From Blasia pusilla (taxonomy: Eukaryota > Marchantiophyta > Marchantiopsida > Blasiales), in NCBI GenBank assembly GCA_050084515.1, contig CM114272.1:10106001-10170000 (forward strand): DNA of 64,000 bases, given 5' to 3'. The notes below the pieces were generated by a model that searched no databases, was not told where the DNA came from, and saw only the letters and a list, made by a program, of their open reading frames with translations. This document shows positions 36,197 to 48,700 of this stretch, piece by piece; the first letter of the stretch is position 1, and each line of letters starts with the position of its first letter. Position numbers and translations under genes: made by a program.

Positions 36197-38095
36197 CTTC
36201 TAGTGTGCTAGCCCGAGGTAGGGCTGCAAGAACATATAAGGGATGCCCCACTCGAGCAACTCGTCAGTGCTGCGCTTGCCAATTCCCAGTTTCCCACTAA
36301 GACGTAAACCCCAGGATGGATGGGAATAACTCTGTTGCAACCATTGCAGTAACCACAGCCTCTTGATACGCAGCACCGGTCCAATCTCTTAGCTGTCTCT
36401 TCGACAAGAATCTCAATCTCCTGTGGTCCAAGCAAAAGAATAATTAGATACTAAGACGCACTCACCTTGCATGACAACCTAGCGCCTTCAAGTCAAGTCC
36501 AATCGCAGACTTCTCTGATAAAAGAAGTTTGCCAACAAACAATTAGGCACAAGTAGCACACATTGACCAGGATGGCCGGCCACCTATATGTTCCCTTCCT
36601 TTTGCAGAAAATTAACTGTAGCACGATATCTAGAATTCGATCTGCGCATCGATCCAAGGTCGCTCTCTTCTTCGTCAAGCAAGAAAACCATACGATACAT
36701 AAAATTCAAGGATCCACTAGAGTTCCAAGTCTCCAACATCATGTTCCCCAAGGATCACGGCATGCCGCTGATTGTCAGCTTCAAGACTTCACCAACAAGC
36801 AGTGGTCTTTCACGTTCTTCACAACGAACTAGATCCGAGGAAGGAATGACAGATGCCGGAGGAACGATCCAATCACTGTGAGATTAACGCCTTGATCTGA
36901 ACTACGTTTAACGAGTCAAGACACACGGAGCTCTCCAGCAAGCGATTGCGGATCAACTAAAGCACACGACCTACACGCAGGAACCAGCTCCACGAGAGAT
37001 ACCCGATCTAGAACAATGACAGACGGCTAAGAGAGACTATCGGATGTGGTAATTACAGCACGCATCAACGCTCCGTGGTGGCACGATAGCATCAAGTGGC
37101 AAACGGACCAGTACTGGCGAGCGTCCTCGGCCAGGAAGCAAGTCCAGGTATGAGCAACAAAGCGGGGAGAGAAGCACGCGGTGAAAAGAAAACAATAGAC
37201 AGAAAGTCTCGGACCAGCCTAGCCTATACTTCCAGCCCGGCCATACTCTGTACCATCTTCCGTGTGCGAAAAGAACTATCAAAAGCACCTCGGGAGAAAC
37301 GAAAACGAGAACAAAAACTTGTAATGTTTGGTCTTCCTCTCAGCTGCCTTTTTCGAAAACATTGGCCTACTCTGCTTCTCTCTCCCTCTCGGATCTGGAT
37401 CTACATACCTGCGACGCTACGTTCCGGAGTCTTTTGGAAAATTTCTCTGCAGCTTTTCTTGTAGTAAGAGGATCGCCTTACCAGCTGGATTCGTGTAATT
37501 GTTGCAGGAAAGCTAATACTGTATGCGCTAGAGATAGAGAATCAGATGAAGGTAAGCGACTAAGCCTAGCACGGAATTCACAAGCGTGAACCTCGTCTCT
37601 CGTCACGTCTGCCGAGTCTTTCCCCGCATCCCCTCTTCTCTCTCTCCCTCCTAACCTGCCGCTGCTTCTGCTCCTGCACATGGCAAAACTAAAAGCCGAT
37701 TTCCGTGAAGAAAGTGCACTGCGCATGCCAGCAAGCAACCCGGCTGCATACTACACGCTCTACCGCGTATCCCTGTTCGACCGTGTCGTGTGCCTTCTCG
37801 CTCGCACGCACGCAGTTCGACTGAGAGTTACTCTGCATGCCAGCACTCAACCTACACACCGACTACGTAGCATTTCGGATAACTCCCTGCATGCTGTCTG
37901 TCGACGCAGTTCCACAAAGACTAGCTTCGCTCGCATCAAGCAACCAGGTTGTGTGCATTACATACATCCTACCACGTAGTATTTCTGGGCAGACACTACA
38001 TTCTATGTGTGGACGCAGTTCAGAAACTAGTGGAGCATTATTTTCTGGGGTCTTCACCCAACTGTGAACTCCCAGATGGTCCATTTCAATGATTT
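36197..38095 (-). promoter_or_regulatory. RABA4 5' leader with probable leader intron, and promoter
   Basis: Minus-strand acceptor TTCTTGCAG| at 36,224 lies 28 nt upstream of the start codon. Possible donors are CAAG|GTGAGT at 36,465 (242-nt intron) and CTG|GTAAGG at 37,481 (1.26-kb intron). The CT-rich stretch at 37,370-37,400 and 37,620-37,660 looks like plant core promoter and leader DNA. No other coding sequence seen; plus-strand open stretches here are incidental. Confidence 0.45.
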
Positions 38096-39480
38096 CGGTG
38101 AAATTAATTAATTATTATTAAATTTTACTACATTGTTGACTTTCTTTAGAAATGCATTTTAGTGATACTTTTGTGCATGTGAAGGAGGGATCCTTATGTC
38201 TAACCCCTTTTCATCCTACCACTACTCTGGCCTTCCCATTCTCATGCACTAGTGAGATGCGCTTCTAATGAAAGTTTATGTTTTAAAGCTTTACATTAAA
38301 AACTATTTTCTCTGAAATTTTATTTCATAGTAAAATTTCTTTGAATAGGATATTTTTGGTGTAATTACCTTTTTCTTTTGAATGTGTATTATTTCCATGC
38401 AATAATACATGGATCAAACTCTTCTTTCCTACTCTGGATAGTAAGTACAAATGACCACGAGACAATACATGCGAAGGCAAGTAAATTCTTACTTTCATAA
38501 TGTTTGATCTTACGATTTATTAATAGCCATGATAAAAATTGGACGAATAACGATAAACCCGAATCATAAACAACTAGTGGGATATGTGGGATGAAAACTC
38601 AACCTCCAATATTTTTCCTTGTAATAATTTCAACATCTATATTATGTGGCATGAATCCACGAATAACTAACTAAGTGTAATTTGCTTGTCCTTTCGAGCC
38701 ACTTATGTTTAGTAAGAGCATGATTGGTGCTCCAATTTTCAAACACAAACGATGTGGAGGTAATCGAGATGGTAAGCATGCATTTAGATGTTATAAAAGT
38801 GTATATACATCTATCATTGATGTATATGTGTTTTTATAACATACTTTGGTTAGGAAATATCCATTAAGGAAATATCTTATCTTAAAGTAATAATTTCTTA
38901 AACAATTATAAAATCTGGGAAACTAGTGAATTTTACCTCTTCATAAAATTGGGACATAATTTTTGCATTTATGTCATCAACATCTCATTTTCTTGGTATG
39001 AGAATAATTGTATCGTTTAAAAATAAAATGTCACGAAACCTTATTGAATTATTTCCATGTAAGCTATAAATAAGATCGCCTATATTCTCACTCTTACTGA
39101 CCTTGTCACAATGGTCTTTGAGAGTATGAACCTTTAGTACTCTTTTTGTTTCCCTATCTATATATGGAGCATTGGATTTAATTGTCCACGTGGACCATAA
39201 AACATCCAATTAGCCACTTTAGAATGTCATTTTTTAAGTGTACTGAGATCAATGATCTTAGTTGGTATAATATCATAATAATCAAAAGTTTTATGTGGCT
39301 TATCCTCAAGAGACAAAATAATGAGAACCTGGATATATGGTAAACTTATTTTTTGGAACTTCACCGCGTAGATATATTCCATAACTCGACCTAAGATATG
39401 CTTATAAAAAATTAATTCTAAGAATTTCCTCTATTTTTTTCTAAAATTTTGTATCATTTTTTTTTATGATGGATCAATAA
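38096..39480. other. AT-rich intergenic DNA
   Basis: Sharp drop in GC after the RABA4 promoter. No gene or named repeat seen. Confidence 0.45.
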
Positions 39481-40570
39481 ATTTATGGTATAGCACCTTA
39501 AAGGATACTGGAGGAAAGCCTCAGGAGGTCAAGGATGACATGTCGAGGCCTCAAATAACTTGAGAGAGTAGGCTTTTCTTTCATTTCGGCTCATTTGAAG
39601 CTATGTAGAGAAACTTACTATTTTTGGTAAGTTATTATTATGCGTAGAGTTTACTATTCACTTTGGGAAGTGGCTCTTGATCCCTTATAGCAAGTCAAGA
39701 TCCAAGGAAATAACCTGCGAGCGCACGTCATCATGAAGAGAGTTTGGGAGAGGAAATGGGATGTACCAAGGAGAGAGTTGTCACGTCTTTTATGATAGAT
39801 CGATGAGATCTAGTAGAGCGCCTTCGTGAGTAGTGGAGGACACACTCAGTAGGTTGAGGATGACATGTTGAGGCCTCGGGAAACTTGAGAGAGTAGGTTT
39901 CCCCTTCGTGTCGGCTCATTTGGAGTCATATTTAGAAATTTGCTATTTTAGGTAAGTATCATTTTGAATGTATGATCAACTTTCTATTGTTAGTAAATGA
40001 TCCTTGACCTCCTACATCAGGTCAAGAGCCAAGGAGATGACTTGGGAGCATAGGTTACCATGGAGAGAGTTTGGGAGAGGGGAGGGGTATACCTCAATGA
40101 GAGAGACTTTGAGAGCTCATTCTCTCTTTGTTGAACCTCTTGGTATGAGGCGACGGAGCTATGGTCTTGCTTGCCTTGTGTGTATAACCCAAGACTCTCA
40201 TTAGGATAGTGGGTTTGGTTTGACATTGAGAGAGACATGTGAGAGTGCATACATGTGAGAACTATGGTGTTGTGAGAGAGATTGGATCTTATTTTATTGG
40301 AGATATTTTGGTACTTCTTGTCTCGTTGTTTGGATGCCATGAGTTAGCATGGGATTGTGTGTGTTTGTGTGTGTGTTCGGTGACAACGATGTATGTTGTG
40401 TAGCGATGTGTATGCGCATGACAGAGCTTTGGGGCTCATTTTCTTTTTGTTGAACCTTTTTGCATGAGGCAGTAGAGCTATGGTCCTCCTTGCCTTATGA
40501 GTAACCCAATCCTCTCATTAGAGGAGTGGGTTTGGTTTGACATGGAAGAGATACATGGATTTTTGTACAC
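39481..40570 (+). repeat. Older LTR interrupted by a younger one
   Basis: Outer LTR parts at about 39,510-39,778 and 40,424-40,570 form one continuous LTR when the 645-bp inner copy is left out: GGAGAGAG on the left joins GAGCTTTGGGGCTCATT on the right, matching the order in other copies. The outer copy is more diverged. Confidence 0.75.
39779..40423 (+). repeat. Intact-looking 645-bp solo LTR
   Basis: Starts TGTCACGTC and ends ATGACA, so the termini form a TGTCA/TGACA inverted pair. Flanks are AGAGT and (A)GAGC, an imperfect target duplication. Both modules, body and terminal TTGGAGATATTTTGG...ATGACA, are present. No internal region is attached. It is the best model of the family LTR in the window. 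Confidence 0.8.
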
Positions 40571-41320
40571 CTTGTGAGAGATCTTGATTTACAAAGAGAG
40601 AATAAGAGATTGAGAGCATGCAGGAGCTTATTGGTAACTTCCTACTATTGTAGGTTGGAGACTGTTGTCTCCTTGTTGAACGGCTCATGGGAGTGCTCAA
40701 GGGAGAAAGTGGTGTTTATTCGAATGTTTTGATAAACTAAATTTTGTATGGGAGAATGGCATGTCGAGGCGTTGCCCAATTTTTAAAAATTTGAGTATGG
40801 AGATGGAGTTCTTCATGCTAGTACTCTCAAAAGCACCCTTTAGCTTTCTAGATTTCATTTGTATAGGTTTTCAATTTTTGTGGAAGAAACTAGCTCTGCC
40901 AAATTTTTCATAACAGCATTAGGTTGCGGGTTGCACTACAATCGTTGCCAATTTCATATGGAAGGTCGAAAGGGGTAGATGAATTTTTTACGTCGTAGAT
41001 CGAGAAGTCATGCACATTGTCAAAAGAAACAGTGAACAATTTTGATATTAGAGCTTAAATTTTTGTCATTCTTGTGGGGTTGTCATAGCTAATGCGTGAA
41101 AGTAGAAATTTCAAAATCCTATAACTTCCTTTGGTGGGGTAAAAGTAAAAGTCCTTTTTATTTTAGTGCATAGGACAAGGGAAAATTTAATTTGAAGATG
41201 AAGTCACTTGAAAATTCATCTAGTGGAGCTTGACCCAAGATTTGTGGGGCTCAGTGGAGTATGAACTAAATTTAAAATAATTTTAGTGAGTTGATCCTTT
41301 TTTTAAGGGGTTAGTGAAGT
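40571..41320 (+). other. Leader-like sequence of the gypsy family
   Basis: 40,600-40,930 is homologous to 23,560-23,900 in the DNMT-carrying element (AATGGCATGTCGAGGCGTTGCCC against AGTGGCATGTGGAAGCGCTGCCC). It is therefore internal leader DNA behind the outer LTR, now without any coding region. Confidence 0.6.
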
Positions 41321-41329
41321 GGAAAAAAA

Positions 41330-41700
41330 CAAAAGACATTGATTTGGATTCATTCTAAGTTATTTTGGGGAACTTACCATTTCACTTAAATTTCCTATTT
41401 TGAGTTTGGTTGAAATTATTTTTGGGAAGTGACCTTTGACATACTATTTTAGGTTAGAGTAGATAAAGTGACGTGTATGCACATATCACCAAGGAGAAAG
41501 CTTGGAGAAGCATTGAGCTAGGGTGTACATGAAGGAGAGAGACCTTGAAGAGTTCATTCTCTCTTTGTTGAGCCCCCTTCCATGAGGCGACATAGTTATG
41601 GCCCTTCTTACCTTGTACATAACCTCTCATAATAATAATAGGTTTGGGTTGACAATGAGAGAGTTATGAGGCGTTTGTGTGAGTGTGTGCTTAGTGATTT
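41330..41700 (+). repeat. Degenerate LTR fragment
   Basis: Carries the family order TTTTGGGGAACTTACCATTT, GACCTTGAAGAGTTCATTCT and TTGTTGAGCCCCCTTCCATG, but is strongly diverged and lacks both termini. Confidence 0.5.
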
Positions 41701-42117
41701 CCAGTTTCTTTACCAAAAGAGAATGAACTCACCAAGCTCATTTAAGACTTTTGGGTAAATAATCATCAAGACATATGAATTCCATAATTGAGTAGGTGTC
41801 TTGTTTTAAAAGTACATGGATGGCAACAATGACATATGTGGTTTATGCACATAACAAGAGTGAATTAGGATAACCAACCTTTGTTGAAAATAGCCAACAT
41901 AGTGGGCCTACCAAGGATATGTAACTTTATCCCACTTCTCATACATACATGTATTGATATATTTCTTACCTCAAATTAACTCATGTAATTTAAGAGAGCT
42001 TTACGAAAAGTGACATGCCATAAGTGACCTACCTCCACAAGTTTACAATTATTCTTTTAATATATCCAAATTCTTTGATAAAATTTTAACGAGATCCCTT
42101 ACATATAAACAAGATCT

Positions 42118-42832
42118 TAATCCCCTACATATGTACTAGTCACATAAATAAAAGCAAGTAACTTCCCATGACAACCCAAACCTTCTTGCCTCCCAAACTA
42201 AGTTAATCAACATCAAGAAGGCCAATATGCAAAGGCTTCTACAAAGTACTATGGATTTTCGTTCAAATATAATATGTGGTCCACTCGATTTGTATAATTG
42301 GATGGAATTGCTCCAAATTTTTCTACAACAAGGTGAAATTGCTTCTAAGTTTTCTTTAATGGGGTGGAGTTGCTCCGAAGTGAAATCCCATAAATCCTAC
42401 TAGTTGATTTATGTGCACTGCAAGGGTAGCTATCACTAACCCCCGCGCCTTACCCAAATTTAAATGATCCATCATTGATCCTCATGGATCTCTAACTTGA
42501 CTCGACAAATCTCACATTGACCCCTAATTTGATTGCCCCCTAAAGGTTTCCAAGGAGACAAGTAAAGATCCAATTGACTAAAAATTGAAGGCAAATTGCT
42601 TTTGATTTTCAAGCACTATTCTTTCAAAAATACTTTTGGTCTCATCAATTGGGGTATTGTAGAGAGCTTCATAAGGTGAGTGACCTGAATTATTAAACAA
42701 GAATTTTTGCATGGGGCGGTCCCTTATGGGTCCTTACTATTAATATAGATAGTCATTGCAAAAAAAATGCAAATTTGCTTACCTATAACTCATGTGGAAA
42801 GGGGTCACATGCTTAACATACCTCCTAGCTAT
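42118..42832. repeat. Dispersed repeat, copy B
   Basis: Second copy of the repeat at 31.46-32.32 kb, same orientation, without the internal 55-bp duplication. The two copies are about 10.7 kb apart and bracket the RABA4 island. Non-coding. Confidence 0.7.
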
Positions 42833-45660
42833 AGTCAAACTGCCCAAAAGGAATGTTTACCCATGTGTGTCATAAGGTTATTACGATTGACCTTCACTAA
42901 CCATCTATTGTTCAACCACTTTCGTCTTTTCGACAATTATCAACAACTACTTGTCGCTATCCAAGAATTGTTGTTAAATAGTGGTATATACCTCATGATA
43001 GCTTGAATTGGAATCTCCACCACCAAAATATTTGTGTCGTGTCCCATTTCTCCAACAATACTTGAAGGCCACATAACTATTTTCAAAGGCATGTCTTATC
43101 CTTTTGTACTTTCTCAGCCTCTTAATACCTTTCAAACATGACGTATAATTGTAGGATTGGATGGGATATATATGAAGTCTAGTAAATATTTCTTCATACA
43201 AAAATTATAAGTTATTGGAAATAAATTGATAGCGACACATATTGGACGATTGAAAGAAGATACATAAATGTAAGTATTATGACACGATACAAATATCCCT
43301 TATCATTCTCTTCGAACCACGGCCCGTTGCAATTTAGGATAAATAAATATTATACATACATATCCATGTTTTAAGGGGAAAAACCTAGATTACTAGAGAA
43401 AATCTTTAAATATTTCTTACTTAAGAAGCATAAAGTTTTTCATGAAGAATGTAGGTGCTATTTTAGTTTAAAAAATTCAGAAACAAAATTTTGAAGTAAC
43501 TTTGAGAAAAAGCCCAAAATTTTGAAATTAACCTAATTAATTAAAATTCCTTGTAAATTATTTTATAGAGGGGTAAAAAATAATTTATTCAAAAACCTAA
43601 ATAAAAATACATAATATGGGTAATAATAATTTTTTATAATTAAAAATTACAATTTTGTTTAAACCTCCCCTCCCCTCTTTTTGTTTATTGGATGTCAAGA
43701 TCCTTCCATTGGATCTAAAATGTTTGGTATAGAATCTGGAGCATTTGATGGGGTCCATCGGGTCCATTGGATCTAGGACATCCAAAATATTGATAGCCTC
43801 CAACGCACATGAAGTGGCTATAGGATTTGACCACAAGATCTGGCTTGGGACACCGAGCCTCATTTGCCCCTCTGCCTCTAATGATCCTCACTTCACTCCA
43901 CAATTCGATTTGGCTATGCCTATATATATTGTGTGTCTACCTTGCTATATCTTTGCGCATTTATTTCAACCATCTTCCTCATTCTGACCTTGTGCTTTGT
44001 GCCTTCATTTTTTGTTTGCCTATGCTCTAGTATGCCTTGGGATCCTCGATCGCAAACACTATATTATTCTTTCATTTCTTTGATTGCCCCCAGATTCGCT
44101 CCTCGATTGCCTTTGCCTACATATGTGATAGCATGAGCTGACATGAGTTTGCCCGAGACTATGTCTTCATTTTGCCTTTGCGTTCACTTGTACTTTGTGT
44201 CTGTATTTTCCTCTTGCTTTTCTGACTCTACTTGATTCATGATAGTCTTGGACCACCTCCCCCTTTGCTTTGCATACCTTTACCTTTATAGCTTCTCCGC
44301 CAATTTGTGCTACGTCCAACTCCGCAATGATCCACATGATCTACTTTGAATTTCTTGAAGTTAACATCTGACTTAAAATAGGTCTCCTTCATGCCCAAGG
44401 TTGATCTCTGAGTCTGTCTATGTCTCTTGAATTGTTAAAAGCTCGATCTATGCTCTTGGTTGTGCAAATCTTAATACTTTCTTTAGCTCTAGATATGGGC
44501 TACTTTGCAACCTTGGTTGTATTCATTCTTAATGGGTTTTCCTATGATTTGACTTACCCTAGATCTTGTCTTCATTTTGCTCGAGCATCCCAACCTCTTT
44601 TCTCTCTTGATCAAGGCCTCTTGCATTTTATCAATTTCAACACTTAAGATGTGACTATAGTGAATTATGAAATCCATGTTGTGCATGCTTGCATTATCAT
44701 GTTGGTCAAAAGATTTGCATTCTTCTTTTCTAGTTTTGGTGGTTGTCATTCTTGCAAGAGATTGTGCTACTTCCAGTAGATTCCAAGGTATCTCGACATG
44801 TCTGAAATAATATACATGTTTTGGATCGAGAACATTTGCATTGTTTTGGGTATACATGCTCTCTTATTAGTTATAGTTCTAACATGTCGTGACTTAAATA
44901 TCACTTCATTTCTCAATCAAGGTTTAGGGATCAAGCTAGGTACTCTTTTATGGGCTACTTTCAAAACCTTGGTCATGATATAAATACCATACATCATATG
45001 TCGTCTATTGACTCACAATCTAAGCTTATCATAGTCATCTATCTCTAGGCACATGCCTATCCAAGATGCTTAGTATTCTAGTTTCGGGCTTGCCGGAAAC
45101 CATCATGGCCTTCCTTGATGACGAAATTCTCTTCCAGATAAACATAGATATATAGTAGACTATCGGATGAGTATAGTAGATTAATTGTATCCAAAGTCTG
45201 TTTTATAAGTATCATAAATAATGTCTATGTACACACTATTGTATTCTTTTCCTTATCCTTATATCTTGTATACACTATTTACATTATTTTATTTTTCTCC
45301 ATGCCTACTTAGTCTCCCCTTTCATTTTTATTTTTTTTAAACATTTTGGGTCTTTCTTATTTTTCTTTTCTTCTTTATTGTATTCTTTTCCTTGTACTCT
45401 CTGATCGATGCCTACATATCGTCTCCTGGGTTTGTGTTAACAATAAATCTCTTGAAAATTATTTTTGAATTTTTAACATTTGGATCTCTTTTCTATTTAT
45501 GTGCACTTATATTTTCGTAATGGTATTATCATTTCTTTAATAATAAAATAATAAAACCCCACTAAAGTCTTTGGAAATTGTCCAAATTTAGTCTTCGAGT
45601 CCTTAAGTGTACATACCCATACATACCCATTATACGCGCTTATACATTCTATAACTAATT
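42833..45660. other. AT-rich intergenic DNA
   Basis: No supported gene. Open stretches are short. The right end holds T-rich runs immediately upstream of the GC-rich TMEM50 first exon and may include its promoter. Confidence 0.4.
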
Positions 45661-45798
45661 TTTTTTTTCTGGTCAGAGCGGAAAGAGGTACATGCCTCCG
45701 GAGCTTCTAGGCATCGACGTTTGTGAGGGTGGTCGCTGGAGTTTGGCGAAGGGAGGAGGAATAGGTTGGGCGGACAAATTCGGACGGAAGAACGAGAC

Positions 45799-48700
45799 AT
45801 GGGTGGGCAGGAGATCTGGTTCAGCGTGGGGCCTGGGCTGGCAGGTGCTGTGTTCGGAGGAGGATGGTGGTGCTGGGTCGATGCCGTAGTCTGCAGCGCA
45901 ATAACTGTTCCTTTTCTTCACTATCTTCCAGGTTTTTGGTTTAATGTCCCCCCCACCCCCACCCCCATTCTTCCTAACTCCTTCCTCTCTTGTGCTTCGC
46001 TCCTCTGATTTTCCTCCGGAAGCCGACCGGTCATCGTAAATTGGGCCTCTGGCAATACAGGGGAACTTAGGGTTACAGGGAACGTAGGAACTTAGGACTG
46101 CCTGTCAGGTTGTTCGGGATTTTTTTGAAAGGCGTTGATGGCCTCATTGTGAGGAATCATGGATTTGATGGGAATTTGGAATTGAGGATCTTGGAGAAGG
46201 TTGGAAATTGTAGAGTTGAAGGGATTGGTGGATGGTGAGGGATTTTTGGTGTTTGTGGTCGTTTGGTACAACTTTCAGCGAATTAGGGCTTGGAAAAGCT
46301 CCGTTGTCCAGGAGCTTGGAGAAGCCTGAGCTTGAAGTGGTAACCTTGGGGATTGTAGGGTCTTAGGGATGATACGACGGTCAGTAGTGTGGCTATGTAG
46401 CACCTTATTTGACTCAAGGGGAATCGAGGCTGGGAAGGACCTGGATCATGAAGGACCTTGCAAACTTTTGAAATTGAAGGGATTGTCTGATGGTTTGCAT
46501 TGGACCTCACTGTCGTATCAGATGCGTCGGACCCAAGCTGACTTTGCTCGCCTGGTGATCGGGTGCACTAATTTGGACGATTTGATGTCAGCCAATTTTG
46601 ACAGTTCCTTTTCTGTTTAGACTCCTCCAGAGGTGGGCGGTGGGCACAGAGGTCACAGGAGACCGGATTCGGTCTAAGTGGTCCTACCTTTTCTTGCTCA
46701 GTTTGAGGATCGATTGACTTGCTGAGTTTGCATCCATGCCCCGAATGTGTGCGAACAGGTTTATCATCTACCATGTTGAACTTGGTGAGAATTCCTTGAA
46801 TTTATTTGCCCTGACCAATCCGAGAGCTATCCCCATCAATCTGCATCTACCATACTTATTTAACTGAACGGGGATCATCCACCTGGAATTTGCAGTTAGG
46901 ATCATTTTCCTTGTTCATCATAGTCTTCTTACCGTCAGAGTTCATCAATAAATCTTCCACATGTAATACAATGTACGTCATCTTTTCTGGCCATGGACAT
47001 GTCTGGCAGTTGGACTTTAAATGTATCCCCTACTCTTGAAGTCCTGGTCGATTTTTATGTACCTGTTACTTGATGCTTGCTTTAGCTCACAATGACTTTT
47101 TCAGTAAGCCCACCTTACGCTTGTGCTTCAGATTGGAGCCCTCCACTTACTCCATGTAAATCTCTTCCTGAAGATCTCCATAGAGGAAAGCTGTCTTCAC
47201 GTCCATGTGCTCCTGGTCCAGGTCCAGGTTCCGGTCCCGTTCATGCTCATTTGCTGAAACACGTTTCCTTGCCAGCCTGCTTGAATTGCTTTTCCTCTCT
47301 GATTAATTTTTCCACAACAAATTCCCAGTGAAGATCGTTGGTTTTTCATGCCTCAGGCAGTAAGCAAAGGGTTTAACATTCAAGGCAATGTCAGAAACAA
47401 ATGTACGATTGTGATTTTTTGGATTCAACTTGATCCCATCTGTTTTGTACCAAGGATCATTGTACTTGGCATTATGTGTATTGCAATAATCGCCTTCACC
47501 CTTCTTCAGAGAATTCGACTCTCTCCATTGCTCCAAGTGTGAACCAATGGCAAGATCCATATGTTGTTTCCAATGTCCACAATCCTAAAGCTCCCTAAAA
47601 TGAACGATTTAACACAAAGCTGTAGATATGTGTCCTATGTATTGTATGTCAAGTCTGGATTGAGCTAATGTTTCCAACACAGAGTATTTGACCTCATCCT
47701 GAATTTGCACTTATGCAGTGGTCACAAGGAGGGACAGTATCTTGGTCTTGATGGTTGCTGACTCAGGAAACACATTGAGTCAACAAATATCCGAATTATT
47801 TATTTCGATTCATCAATACTATGACATGGGTTTGGTAACAGCATACACAAAAGCCATGTTCTCCTTCTCCCACGAGTCAGACTCTGTGAAACTCTACTAC
47901 TCTTAACAACTTGGACTTTTTTCATTGATGATTTCTCCTGCTTCAATGGTCTCTTCTGAGTCCATGTGGTCTCCAGAACTTCAGGGTAGAAAGCATTTTC
48001 TGGATTGGCAGTTCATCATGAGAAGACTTTTGTTATTTGGTGGGGGATGGTAGTATGGTGTAGCTGAACTTGCTGAAGATCGTTCCAAGTAGAGTGCTAG
48101 TTCAATGTTGTGTACTGACTTAATGGGGTGGTTCCAGGCCCAGGTAAGTGTCATTCTCCAACTAGGATGTGGAGAATGACACATACTCAAGAGAATCAAT
48201 GATCAACTGATTTACTCTCCACTGGGACTCTTTAGGGCAACTGATTTATTTTCTGCATGGAGACTCAGGATTCCCATCAGTCTAGGAATCACAATAACTG
48301 GAGCACCAAAACATGTCAGATTGGGCAAGGCCAATTACAGCCCAAGAAGATATTGGAGTCCCAATAAATTAACTGTTCCAGGTGTTGTAACCATAGCAAG
48401 AGCACACTGAGGAAGGAATTAAGCTATCTGAAACTGGCTATGAGAGCACTTGATCGCAACATTACTCTCCTTTTACTTCCAGCAAGACATGCATGGGACT
48501 ATGATTTACAGTACTTGCAGGACAAAAGTATGCCATGCCAATCAAGGCAAGTGACAGCCACAGAAGATAGTGATACCCAAGACTGGAACTGTCCAAGGTC
48601 TTGCATATCAAGCAGGCCAGTGAGAGCCAGAGAAGATAGCAAGGTCCTAAGAAATTCACTGTTCCAGGTGTTCAACTGTTGGAAGTGCACACTGAGGAAG

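Noticed and set aside
37096-37464. 122-aa plus-strand frame near the RABA4 promoter
   Set aside because: No family resemblance, no splice partners, lies in probable promoter/leader DNA of the opposite gene.
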